Part shown: positions 1-7,324 of the stretch, in pieces
How the letters are laid out: every line of letters begins with the position of its first letter
Position numbering within the stretch: the stretch's first letter is position 1
Assembly (NCBI RefSeq): GCF_002101555.1
Contig: NZ_LQOL01000099.1
Coordinates: 112,768 to 176,767 of the forward strand
Direction: 5' to 3'
Length of the DNA stretch: 64,000 nucleotides
Source: Mycolicibacterium canariasense
Lineage (GTDB): Bacteria; Actinomycetota; Actinomycetes; Mycobacteriales; Mycobacteriaceae
Translations under genes and position numbers: made by a program
Notes under the pieces: generated by a model
Told to the model about the DNA's origin: nothing
Databases searched by the model: none
The model's input: only the letters and a program-made list of their open reading frames with translations

Positions 1-623
1 CTCTTCCGACGAGACGCGAGTTCGTCCTCCGGCGCGGGGATCGACTCGCCGCCGTCGGCCCGCTCACCCGGGAAGTCGGCGATGGCGCCGGTCAGTTCGC
101 GCATGGCGCCGGAGACCGCGATGCCGAACACGCCCTGGCCGCCCTGCAGCAGGTCGACGACCTCTTCGGCCGAGGTGCACTCGTAGACGGTGGTGCCGTC
201 GGAGAACAGGGTGATGTTGGCCAGGTCCTGCACACCGCGTTGGCGCAGGTGATCGACCGCGACGCGGATGTTGTGCAGCGAGATGCCGGTGTCCAGCAAA
301 CGCTTGACGATCTTGAGGACCAGGATGTCCTTGAAGGAGTACAGCCGCTGGCTGCCGGAGCCGGCCGCACCGCGGATGGAGGGCACCACCAGCGAGGTGC
401 GCGCCCAGTAGTCGAGCTGACGGTAGGTGATGCCGGCGATCTGGCAGGCACTCGGTCCGCGGTAGCCCACCAGTTCGTCGGGCACCGAGTCGTCCGGGAA
501 CAGACCTGCCTGCACGGGCTCGCCGACGCTGCCGCTCACCGCCGGGACTTGACCGGCCTCGGGGCCGCTGGTGGTCGACAGATCCAACTCCCCCTGATGT
601 GGCGTGCGTGGCGTGTCGCCCAC
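1..623 (-). CDS. MerR-family transcriptional regulator (Rv1830-like), C-terminus cut by window edge
   Basis: A DNA-binding regulator whose N-terminal part carries a MerR-type winged helix-turn-helix at roughly residues 50-120 (motifs YRGPSACQIAGI, RQLDYWAR and GSQRLYSF are readable). The reading frame stays open to position 1, so the C-terminus is missing. I chose the GTG at 621-623 because a GGAGAGGA ribosome binding site lies just upstream and the N-terminus MGDTPRTPHQGELDL-like matches what I remember of M. tuberculosis Rv1830. It leads the block that also holds the bifunctional nuclease and FtsR on the same strand, but a divergent transporter gene is inserted between them here. The target genes cannot be read from the sequence. 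The family is secure and the orthology is inferred from synteny. Confidence 0.85.
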   Translation of the reverse strand, partial: MGDTPRTPHQGELDLSTTSGPEAGQVPAVSGSVGEPVQAGLFPDDSVPDELVGYRGPSACQIAGITYRQLDYWARTSLVVPSIRGAAGSGSQRLYSFKDILVLKIVKRLLDTGISLHNIRVAVDHLRQRGVQDLANITLFSDGTTVYECTSAEEVVDLLQGGQGVFGIAVSGAMRELTGAIADFPGERADGGESIPAPEDELASRRK

Positions 624-890
624 AATCCATCCTCTCCGCCGATCGATTCCGGCTGCATGACCTGCGCGGCAGCCTGCTACCACGCCTCATCTGCCCAGTT
701 TCGAATGTGTCGAGCATACGCCCAACACTGTCCGGTTACTGCTCGTCGTCGTTGAAAAGTATGGCTGCCCGTTTCCCGGTCATCCCACACACGGCCCGCG
801 TGTCGAGGTCACGAGATGTATCCGTGACCTCGACGGCTCGCCTGCCGCCGCACCGCCTGAGCGGTCCCGCCGATGCTGCTCGACGTCACA

Positions 891-920
891 GTGACAACCT
901 GATACCCCAAGGGGTATTAG
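891..920 (+). promoter_or_regulatory. Candidate promoter of the fused YeeE/YedE gene
   Basis: GTGACA at 891-896 and TATTAG at 915-920 are 18 bp apart and resemble -35 and -10 elements. The spacer is almost entirely filled by the ATACCCC-AA-GGGGTAT palindrome, the usual geometry of a repressed promoter. The start codon of the transporter follows about 66 bp downstream. The remaining part of the 624-986 gap shows no gene. Confidence 0.45.
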
Positions 921-923
921 GTT
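896..923. promoter_or_regulatory. CstR/CsoR-type operator palindrome
   Basis: The core ATACCCC-AA-GGGGTAT (902-917) is a perfect inverted repeat. It extends outward to AACCT (896-900) and AGGTT (919-923) with one mismatched pair on each side. CsoR-family repressors, in particular the persulfide sensor CstR, recognise ATACCC/GGGTAT dyads of this kind. Its position inside the promoter spacer of a sulfur-transport gene fits CstR better than the copper sensor CsoR, but the sequence alone does not separate them. No CsoR-family gene is visible in the window. Confidence 0.65.
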
Positions 924-986
924 GTATATGCCGCTTTTCCGTCCCGCCACACCCTCCACACCGCCGGTCACCTTCGGCGTCTCGTC

Positions 987-2252
987 ATGAGCGGGGTCAC
1001 CGCGCCACTCGGGGTTGCTCTGCCGATCGGAGCGGCCTTCGGCATCGTCGCCGGACTGTGGGGAATCGGTAACCCCGAGACCGTTATTCGCGCCGCCCGG
1101 TTGGTCGACCGGTTGTTGTTGGGCTGCTTCCTGTTCGTCACGGCGGTGGGCGCCGTACTGCTCTATGGCCTGCACGCCCTGGGCGTCCCGATGCACTTCG
1201 CACCGAAGCCGCTGTTCGTCTTCGGAATCATCGCGGGTGGCGTGCTGTTCGGCACCGGAGCGGCAATCAGCGGATACTTCCCCGGCACCGCCCTGATCGC
1301 CCTGGGCGAAGGTCGGCGAGACGCGTTGGCCGCGATCCCCGGCGGGTTGCTCGGTGCGGCGGCCTGGACGGCGCTTTTCGGCACGCCCGTCGGCCAGTGG
1401 CTGACAACGACCGCCAACTACGGTGGCCTCGTCGCGGGCGGATACCTGAACGCGCAGGCCACCGCGCGAATGCTCGCCATTGCGGTCGGCTACGCGGCGC
1501 TGGCCTTCGCGCTGCTGAGGTACCTGCCGCGGTTTCGTGGAGGTGAACGTTGTTGCCTTCGCGAGCTTTCGGGGGCGACGCCCTCCGAATTCGAACGCCG
1601 GATGATGCACGACACCATCGCCTACCTCTACGAAGGTGTCGACGAAAGGGCCGGCCGACGCCGACCGTGGTTCGAACGGATCTACCGAGATCAGGTGGCA
1701 CACCCCGCCTTTTTCACCCGCACGGTCGCCGTGGTCGCCACGGGTGTCGCCGCGCTCGTGGTGTTGTCCATATTCCTCCGCCAGCCGTTCGGCCAGTCCA
1801 CCACCTATTCGTGGCTCGTCGGCGAGTTGTTCATGCCCGATTTCGCCTATTCGCACCAGGTCATCCGCGGTATCGGCTGGGAACCGCTCAGCGACCTCGG
1901 GGTTCTGGTCGGGGGCTTCCTGGCTGCCAGGTTCATCAGTGGCAGGTTCACCGGATTCCGCCCAGTCGTCCCGCCGTCCTGGCGGCACCGCTTCGGACCG
2001 GGGCGCGCCAACCGGGCGGCCGCGGTGTTCCTGGGATCGTTTCTGACGCTGTTCGGCGCCAGGATGGCCGGTGGATGCACGAGCGGACACACTCTCAGCG
2101 GCGGTATCCAACTGTCGGTGAGCGCCTGGCTGTTCACCGCCTCGATGCTCGCGGCGATGGTCGTCACGGCCCGCGTTGTCTACCGAGATGCGGGCTGGTC
2201 GGTCACCGCGGAAGCAGAAGACCGCACCGCCAGTGGCACGAGCCGCGGTTAA
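987..2252 (+). CDS. Fused YeeE/YedE-family (TsuA-like) sulfur transporter
   Basis: A polytopic membrane protein of 421 residues built from two related halves. The N-terminal half has GTGAAISGYFPGTALIALG (about residues 90-108), typical of the small DUF6691-type YeeE partner. The C-terminal half has MAGGCTSGHTLSG (about residues 353-365), the conserved cysteine motif of YeeE/YedE sulfur-compound channels. The two are separate neighbouring genes in many bacteria and are fused here. The likely role is uptake of thiosulfate or another reduced sulfur species. An operator of CstR/CsoR type precedes it. No strong ribosome binding site precedes the ATG. Its end overlaps the convergent nuclease gene by 4 bp. 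A long antisense frame opposite it is a codon-bias shadow. Confidence 0.85.
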   Translation: MSGVTAPLGVALPIGAAFGIVAGLWGIGNPETVIRAARLVDRLLLGCFLFVTAVGAVLLYGLHALGVPMHFAPKPLFVFGIIAGGVLFGTGAAISGYFPGTALIALGEGRRDALAAIPGGLLGAAAWTALFGTPVGQWLTTTANYGGLVAGGYLNAQATARMLAIAVGYAALAFALLRYLPRFRGGERCCLRELSGATPSEFERRMMHDTIAYLYEGVDERAGRRRPWFERIYRDQVAHPAFFTRTVAVVATGVAALVVLSIFLRQPFGQSTTYSWLVGELFMPDFAYSHQVIRGIGWEPLSDLGVLVGGFLAARFISGRFTGFRPVVPPSWRHRFGPGRANRAAAVFLGSFLTLFGARMAGGCTSGHTLSGGIQLSVSAWLFTASMLAAMVVTARVVYRDAGWSVTAEAEDRTASGTSRG

Positions 2253-2743
2253 GTGGCCTTGAAATCGTCCGGCGACACGCTGTCGAGGAACTCCTTGAAT
2301 TTCTCGACCTCGTCCTCGCGCACCGGGCCCGAGGACTCGTCGTCGGTCTCGTCCGGGATCAGCAGCCCGGCCTCGGCCAGCACCGCCTCCTCGACGTAGA
2401 TGGGCACGCCGACGCGTAATGCGATGGCCACCGAATCCGACGGGCGAGCCGACACCTTGATATCGCGATCGAAGATCAGGTCGGCGTAAAAGGTGCCTTC
2501 CTGCAGGTCGACGATCCGCACCTCTTTCAGCGAGTGCCCAAGCGCAGCAATCAAATCCCGGATCAGATCGTGGGTCAGCGGCCGCGACGGCTCGACACCC
2601 TGTTGTTCGAGGGCGATGGCGGCGGCCTCCGACTGGCCGATCCAGATCGGCAGGTAGCGGTCACCATCGGATTCACGCAGCAGCAGTACAGGCTGATTCT
2701 GAGGCTGCTCAACGCGAATACCGACTACCCGAACCTCACCCAT
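2249..2743 (-). CDS. Bifunctional nuclease family protein (BFN/DUF151, Rv1829-like)
   Basis: A 164-residue protein of the DUF151/bifunctional nuclease family. The family core is visible from residue 5 to about 125, with LPIWIGQSEAAAIAL (about residues 31-45), the LIRDLI segment and the substrate-loop region ARPSDSVAIALR (about residues 99-110). Residues 130-164 form an acidic charged tail. Plant members have RNase and DNase activity; the mycobacterial protein has no firmly assigned role. It lies directly upstream of the FtsR gene on the same strand, as in M. tuberculosis. The ATG has GAGGG upstream. Its stop overlaps the stop of the convergent transporter. Confidence 0.9.
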   Translation of the reverse strand: MGEVRVVGIRVEQPQNQPVLLLRESDGDRYLPIWIGQSEAAAIALEQQGVEPSRPLTHDLIRDLIAALGHSLKEVRIVDLQEGTFYADLIFDRDIKVSARPSDSVAIALRVGVPIYVEEAVLAEAGLLIPDETDDESSGPVREDEVEKFKEFLDSVSPDDFKAT

Positions 2744-2789
2744 CTGCGTCTGCCCTCCATGACGATGCCGTCACCGAAAAGTCTAGTCC

Positions 2790-3527
2790 TCAGCGATCCA
2801 GAACGTCGCGCACAGCCGATTTGATCAGCGACGTGTGCAACGTGATCGCCAACGCGGCCACCTCACGGGCCAGGTCATCGGCCCGGTCCCGGGCGCCGGC
2901 GTTACCCGCGGCGGCGACCGGACCGGCAATCTGCGCGATCAGATCGGACTGCCGGTCGGCGGCGGACCGGAAAGCCCGCAGATGCCGCGGCTCGACGCCG
3001 TAATCGGCCAGCGCCCGCGCGCACTGGGCGATCAGCACCGAATGCTCGTCGAAGAAACCCGCCGGCCCGGGCCGGATGATGCCCGCGGTGACCAGTGCGG
3101 CCAGCAGCGCGGCGTCCACCCCGGACCGTTCCAGCAGGTCCTCCCTGCTCAACCGAACCTGCGCCGGAGCGACCGCGGCGGCCGCCTCGTGCCGGTCGGT
3201 GGCCGTCGGCGTCACGGGCACCAAACGCGGTACCGCATAAGCGCTTCCGCCGGTCGGCAGCTCACCGTCGGGCAGGGCGTCCAACTGCGCCTTGATCACC
3301 TTCAGCGGCAGATACTGGTCGCGCTGCGCGGTCAGGATGAACCGCAGTCGTGCGCAGTCGTACGCGGTGAACCGCCGGTACCCGGCCGCCGACCGTTCCG
3401 GCGTGACCAGCCCCTCGGCCTCCAGGAACCGGATCTTCGAGATGGTCACGTCGGGGAAGTCGGGGCGCAGCAGATCGAGCACCGCTCCGATCGACATCCC
3501 GGTGAATCCCGGGTCCGGTTGGGTCAT
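2790..3527 (-). CDS. ftsR: MerR-family regulator FtsR (Rv1828-like)
   Basis: A 245-residue regulator with an N-terminal MerR-type helix-turn-helix (residues about 9-80, with MSIGAVLDLLRPDFPDVTIS and YRRFTAYDCARLRFI) and a second C-terminal helical domain from about residue 125 (LSREDLLERSGVDAALLAAL). This two-domain layout is that of the actinobacterial FtsR proteins. In corynebacteria FtsR activates ftsZ and so links this locus to cell division; that role is carried over by homology. The gene follows garA after 12 bp and probably shares its transcript with garA and gcvH upstream. Confidence 0.9.
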   Translation of the reverse strand: MTQPDPGFTGMSIGAVLDLLRPDFPDVTISKIRFLEAEGLVTPERSAAGYRRFTAYDCARLRFILTAQRDQYLPLKVIKAQLDALPDGELPTGGSAYAVPRLVPVTPTATDRHEAAAAVAPAQVRLSREDLLERSGVDAALLAALVTAGIIRPGPAGFFDEHSVLIAQCARALADYGVEPRHLRAFRSAADRQSDLIAQIAGPVAAAGNAGARDRADDLAREVAALAITLHTSLIKSAVRDVLDR

Positions 3528-3539
3528 CCCGGGTTCGCG

Positions 3540-4004
3540 TCAGGCGTCGTCGGACTTGGGCCCGGTGAGGAACACCAGCCGGAACTTACCGATCTGCACC
3601 TCGTCACCGTTGGCCAGCACCGCCGAGTCGACGGGCTCCCGATTGACGTAGGTGCCGTTGAGGCTACCGACGTCGACAACCTGGAACTCGCCGGTCTCCA
3701 GACGGAACTCGGCGTGCCGGCGGCTGACGGTCACGTCGTCGAGAAAGATGTCGCTGTCGGGATGCCGGCCCGCCGAGGTGGTGGGCTGGTCGAGCAGGAA
3801 GCGCGAGCCCGCGTTGGGGCCGCGCTTGACGACGAGCAGCGCCGAGCCGGCCGGCAGGCCCTCGACCCCCGACACGGAGGACTCGCTGCTCGTCGCGGCC
3901 GGGGCGTCCAGTTCGTTGAGGAAATCAGCGCGGAATACCGATGTCGTCTCCACGGTGACTTCGTCGGACGTCTGGTCGGCCCCGGTGTTGCTGTTCTCCG
4001 TCAC
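3540..4004 (-). CDS. garA: FHA-domain metabolic regulator GarA
   Basis: A 154-residue protein with an N-terminal phosphorylation motif VETTSVF (threonines 20 and 21) and a C-terminal FHA domain (about residues 50-145; SAGRHPDSDIFLDD, TVSRRHAEF and GSLNGTYVNR). In mycobacteria GarA binds and inhibits 2-oxoglutarate dehydrogenase and NAD-glutamate dehydrogenase and activates glutamate synthase. PknB or PknG phosphorylation of the two threonines makes its own FHA domain bind the tail and switches it off. A longer frame runs upstream to 4136, but GTG at 4002-4004 follows AGAGGAG by a good distance and gives the known N-terminus. Confidence 0.95.
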   Translation of the reverse strand: MTENSNTGADQTSDEVTVETTSVFRADFLNELDAPAATSSESSVSGVEGLPAGSALLVVKRGPNAGSRFLLDQPTTSAGRHPDSDIFLDDVTVSRRHAEFRLETGEFQVVDVGSLNGTYVNREPVDSAVLANGDEVQIGKFRLVFLTGPKSDDA

Positions 4005-4180
4005 CCGCTGCTCCTCTGCTGGCTGCTGTGGCGTGTTGCCCGGTGGCCGGGCATCGAACTCCCAGCCGTCATACGTCGATATCGACCGTACCGCGCCGTG
4101 GGTCCCGTTGGGTCCACCACGGCCGGATCCGGTCACGCCCGTCGGTCATCTGAACCGATGGGCAAAACCCTAACAACTCG

Positions 4181-4576
4181 TTACTCGGACACCACGCCTC
4201 GGTAGGCATCCGCGTCGAGCAATTCGGCCAAACCGCTGGCCAGGGCCGCGGCGTCCAGCTCGAGTTCGATCAGCCAGCCGTCGCCGTACGGATCGGAATT
4301 GACCAACTCCGGGCTGCCCTCCAGCTCGCCGTTCACCGCAACGACTTTCGCGGTCAGCGGGGCGTAGAGGTCCGACAGCGATTTGGTCGACTCCACCTCA
4401 CCGAAAGACTCCCCCGCGGTCACCTCGGCGCCGACGTCGGGCAGTTGTACGAACACGACATCACCGAGTGCCGCTTGGGCATAGTCGGTGATCCCGACCC
4501 GCACGGTGGTGTCACCCGTACGCTGCACCCACTCGTGCTCGGAGGTGTACTGCAGGTCGGCTGGGATTTCGCTCAC
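4181..4576 (-). CDS. gcvH: Glycine cleavage system H protein
   Basis: A 131-residue lipoyl carrier. It shuttles the aminomethyl group of glycine between the P, T and L proteins of the glycine cleavage system. The lipoylated lysine is K65 in the motif GEVESTKSLSD, and the N-terminal YTSEHEWV is diagnostic. Length is normal for the family. It is the first gene of the run gcvH-garA-ftsR, which places glycine catabolism beside the GarA switch as in M. tuberculosis. The 176-bp space before garA could hold a separate garA promoter, but I see no clear one. Confidence 0.95.
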   Translation of the reverse strand: MSEIPADLQYTSEHEWVQRTGDTTVRVGITDYAQAALGDVVFVQLPDVGAEVTAGESFGEVESTKSLSDLYAPLTAKVVAVNGELEGSPELVNSDPYGDGWLIELELDAAALASGLAELLDADAYRGVVSE

Positions 4577-4613
4577 GGCGCTCCTTTGGCTGCGAACTGA
4601 GGGCGGGCACTGC

Positions 4614-5438
4614 TCATTTGACTGGCTGAGCGTATTGGCGAGGTTTCGGTTGCCGCAAGGCGGTCACCTCGATGCGTTCGGACTGGCTGACGGTCATGGT
4701 GCCGCCGACCCGCTCGACGCTGTCGATCGCGCCGCCGGGAATGTTCATCGCCGCCGCCAGTGTCGGTGGATCACCAATGGCCAGAACCGAATACGGCGGA
4801 CCCAGGGTCTTGTCGTCGATGGTCAGCGCGCCCGGGGCGCCCACCACCCAGGTGTCCACCCCGACTCTGACGGATCCGATCCCCGGGTCGCTGCGCTCTC
4901 CCCCGCCCAGCCCGCCGGTACCGACCTGCATGGCCTCGGCCCCCGCGTTGCGCAACTCGTTGATCACATCCAGCAGGGTTTCCGGTGACACGCCGCGGGC
5001 CGTGTCGTCGATCACGATGCTCACGCCCGGCCCGGTCGCGGCGACCGTGCCGATCAGGATGGACAGCGCGGCCAGCCGGGCTTGGGCGTTCTCGATGGCC
5101 GCCTGATCGCTGCTGCCGGAGGCCTGCAGCGCCGACAGCGTCCGCTGCAGCTCGGCCACCTCGGTGTTCAGCGCGGCCTCGCGCTGCTGCAGGGAATCCA
5201 GCAGCACCAGCAGGTCCGCGGGGCGGGCCGTCTCCAGAGAGTCGCCGGACTCGGTCTGGCGCACCTGGGTGACGATCGCCACACCGAGCAACAGGATGAG
5301 CACCGCGGCCAGCGCCCCGAACACCCGCTGGGACCGGGTGCGGCGTTTCGCCGGCTCGGTACCCGGCTCGCGTTCGTGGCGGCCGTGATGCGGCTCTTCG
5401 GCCTCGTGCGGTGCAGCGTGCTCGTCGGACACGGTCAA
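4614..5438 (-). CDS. DUF881 membrane-anchored protein (Rv1825-like)
   Basis: A 274-residue protein with a charged, His/Glu-rich cytoplasmic N-terminus (1-38), one transmembrane helix (about 39-60, VFGALAAVLILLLGVAIV), a heptad-like coiled segment (about 75-115) and a DUF881 domain to the end (GPGVSIVIDDTARG, GAEAMQV). The DUF881 fold resembles extracytoplasmic scaffold proteins; the function in mycobacteria is not settled. Its start overlaps the stop of the small basic protein gene by 4 bp, so the two are probably translationally coupled. A second DUF881 gene lies upstream on the same strand. Confidence 0.88.
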   Translation of the reverse strand: MTVSDEHAAPHEAEEPHHGRHEREPGTEPAKRRTRSQRVFGALAAVLILLLGVAIVTQVRQTESGDSLETARPADLLVLLDSLQQREAALNTEVAELQRTLSALQASGSSDQAAIENAQARLAALSILIGTVAATGPGVSIVIDDTARGVSPETLLDVINELRNAGAEAMQVGTGGLGGGERSDPGIGSVRVGVDTWVVGAPGALTIDDKTLGPPYSVLAIGDPPTLAAAMNIPGGAIDSVERVGGTMTVSQSERIEVTALRQPKPRQYAQPVK

Positions 5439-5767
5439 GCCCCGAACAACCGGCGCCGCAACGCGGCCGCATTGCCGAAGATGCGGATGCCGAGCACGAC
5501 GATGATCGCGGTGGACAGTTGGGTGCCGACACCGAGTTGGTCGCCCACGTAGACGATGAGGGCGGCCACCAGCACGTTGAACACGAAGGACACCACGAAC
5601 ACCTTGGCGTCGAAGATCCGTTCCAGGTAGGCGCGCAATCCGCCGAACACCGCATCGAGTGCGGCCACCACCGCGATCGGCAGGTAGGGCTGGATGGCCT
5701 CGGGAACGCTGGGGTGGAACACCAGGCCCAACACGATGCCGACGACCAGTGCGGCGATTCCGATCAT
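5435..5767 (-). CDS. sbp: Small basic family protein (DUF1290, Rv1824-like)
   Basis: A 110-residue integral membrane protein with three hydrophobic segments (about 1-20, 30-45 and 55-100) and the conserved LPIAVVAALDAVFGG and FDAKVFVVSFVFNVLVAAL stretches of the small basic protein family. In Gram-positive bacteria the gene is found beside DUF881 and cell-division genes. Here it is sandwiched between two DUF881 genes, overlapping the downstream one by 4 bp. A part in envelope or division scaffolding is inferred from context only. Confidence 0.88.
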   Translation of the reverse strand: MIGIAALVVGIVLGLVFHPSVPEAIQPYLPIAVVAALDAVFGGLRAYLERIFDAKVFVVSFVFNVLVAALIVYVGDQLGVGTQLSTAIIVVLGIRIFGNAAALRRRLFGA

Positions 5768-5784
5768 GACTGTCTCACAGCTTT

Positions 5785-6690
5785 CTAGGGCCCAATCTGC
5801 TTGGCGAAGCGGAGGTCTCGCACCGAACTGGCCGGCACGGTGAGGGCATCCCCGGTGCTGACCGTGACGCCGACGCCGTAGGACCTCTCCAGCAGGGCCA
5901 GCCGCTGCCGGCCCGCACTGTGACCGAAGGCCTCCTGCATGGCATGCGGAGGCCCGATCACGGTGACGGCGTAGGGGCTGCTGATGGGCTGATTATCGAC
6001 CAGGATGCCGCCGCCGGCCTGCCGGATGGTGACGTTGGGCCCGATGCGCACGCCGCCCACGGCGATCGCCTCGGCGCCACTGACCCACAGCGAGTTGACG
6101 ACCAGCTGCAGATCGCGATCCAGGATCACCTGCCGGCTGCCCGCGACGCGCTGCTTGGACACATCGGTGAGATCGCGCGATACGCCCGGATCGGTGATCA
6201 CCACGGCCAGTCCCGGCCCGATCACCGGCGTCGCGGCCGCGGCGAACGCCGCCCGGTCGAGGTCGGCCAGCAACGCCCGCCCGCGCTCGTCACCGGCCAG
6301 CCGGCTGCGCCGCTCGCCCTCCACCCTGCTGCTCAGCGCGTCCCGGCTCGCGGTCAACGCATCGGTGCGGGCTTCGGCGGCGCGGACACTGCCGGAGAGC
6401 ACCTGCTGGGACTCCCGGTTGGCCGGTGCCACCGACTGCGCCTGGGACACCGCGGCGGCGAACACCGTCGCCACGCTCAGTCCTGCGATCAGGTGCCACA
6501 TCCAGCCAAGCCGCCGGGTCCGCCCTTCGGCGCGGGCACGGGCCGCGGCGGCGTACCCGGGGTCGAGGTGATCGGTGAGCAGCGAACGCAGCAACGACGG
6601 CACCGGGATGCGTTGCGGCGCACCCGCTTCGTGCGCGTTGAGCCCGACGTGGGGCTCGAACCCGCCCAGCGAGCGCGACGGGTCAACCAC
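5785..6690 (-). CDS. DUF881 membrane-anchored protein (Rv1823-like)
   Basis: A 301-residue paralogue of the DUF881 protein at 4614-5438. It has a longer cytoplasmic N-terminus (about 1-55, with RIPVPSLLRSLLTDHLDPGY), one transmembrane helix (about 60-82), a coiled region with alternating Ala/Arg/Glu (about 95-140) and the DUF881 domain (GPGLAVVITDPGV, GAEAIAVGGVRI). It is followed 17 bp later by the small basic protein gene, and its own start overlaps the stop of pgsA2. The run pgsA2-DUF881-sbp-DUF881 looks like one transcript. Confidence 0.87.
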   Translation of the reverse strand: MVDPSRSLGGFEPHVGLNAHEAGAPQRIPVPSLLRSLLTDHLDPGYAAAARARAEGRTRRLGWMWHLIAGLSVATVFAAAVSQAQSVAPANRESQQVLSGSVRAAEARTDALTASRDALSSRVEGERRSRLAGDERGRALLADLDRAAFAAAATPVIGPGLAVVITDPGVSRDLTDVSKQRVAGSRQVILDRDLQLVVNSLWVSGAEAIAVGGVRIGPNVTIRQAGGGILVDNQPISSPYAVTVIGPPHAMQEAFGHSAGRQRLALLERSYGVGVTVSTGDALTVPASSVRDLRFAKQIGP

Positions 6691-7315
6691 GCCGGATCAC
6701 CAACCCGACCTGCACCAGGTACAGCACGGCCGACCACAAGTACAGCACGATTCCCCAGATCAGGAACGCCCAGCCGATGGCCAGCACCACCCGGCTCCAC
6801 AACGCGTCGAACTGGCCGAGCAACACCAGCGGGAAACCGGACATCAACGCGAACGTGGCGGCCTTGCCGATGTAGGTGACCGGCAGGGCGGTCAGTCCGT
6901 ACCGGCGCAGCACCGGCAGGGTCGCGGCCAGCAGCAGATCGCGCGCGATGAGCACCGCGACGAACCACCACGGCACCACGCCGGCGGCCGCCAGCGCCAG
7001 CGGGATCACCACCATGTAGATGCGATCCACCGCCGGATCGAGCAGCTCCCCCAGCCGCGACGACTGGTTGTCGACGAGCCGGGCGATCTTGCCGTCGGCC
7101 CAGTCGGAGAAACCGCTGAACATCAGCACCGCGACGGCGAAACCGTTGGCGTGCAGCACCAGAAGCAGGTAGAGGAACACCGGCACCAGCGCCAGGCGCA
7201 GCACGCTCAGCGCGTTGGGGATGGTCAACACCCGATCGCCGGGTACTTTTCCCGTCGCTCCGCTCGCCCCGGGTTCTTTTCCCGTCGCTCCGCTCGCCCC
7301 GGTAGGCCTCCCCAC
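6683..7315 (-). CDS. pgsA2: CDP-alcohol phosphatidyltransferase PgsA2
   Basis: A 210-residue membrane enzyme that transfers a phosphatidyl group from CDP-diacylglycerol to an alcohol. The family signature is complete: DWADGKIAR followed by G and the two aspartates in GELLDPAVDR (about residues 71-98). Several transmembrane helices follow. The acceptor alcohol is not readable; the M. tuberculosis counterpart Rv1822 is annotated as a phosphatidylglycerophosphate synthase but the assignment is weak. The first 28 residues are encoded by a 30-bp tandem repeat and are unlike relatives, so translation may instead begin at the GTG at 7229-7231. The gene starts 9 bp after secA2. Confidence 0.85.
   Translation of the reverse strand: MGRPTGASGATGKEPGASGATGKVPGDRVLTIPNALSVLRLALVPVFLYLLLVLHANGFAVAVLMFSGFSDWADGKIARLVDNQSSRLGELLDPAVDRIYMVVIPLALAAAGVVPWWFVAVLIARDLLLAATLPVLRRYGLTALPVTYIGKAATFALMSGFPLVLLGQFDALWSRVVLAIGWAFLIWGIVLYLWSAVLYLVQVGLVIRRG
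7241..7300. repeat. Two-copy 30-bp tandem repeat in the pgsA2 5' end
   Basis: Units 7241-7270 and 7271-7300 differ at a single base (position 7245 against 7275). On the coding strand each encodes ten residues (GASGATGKEP, GASGATGKVP). The repeat sits at the junction of secA2 and pgsA2 and either lengthens the pgsA2 N-terminus or lies in its leader. Confidence 0.95.
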
Positions 7316-7324
7316 GGGCTAAAC

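Noticed and set aside
780..2111. 443-residue open frame on the minus strand opposite the YeeE gene
   Set aside because: Composition is Arg/Glu/Gly/Gln-rich with no recognisable domain. It mirrors a plus-strand gene with clear membrane motifs, as GC-rich codon bias often produces.
3540..4136. Longer 198-residue version of GarA
   Set aside because: The extra N-terminus has no homologous character, and a ribosome binding site sits directly before GTG 4002-4004.
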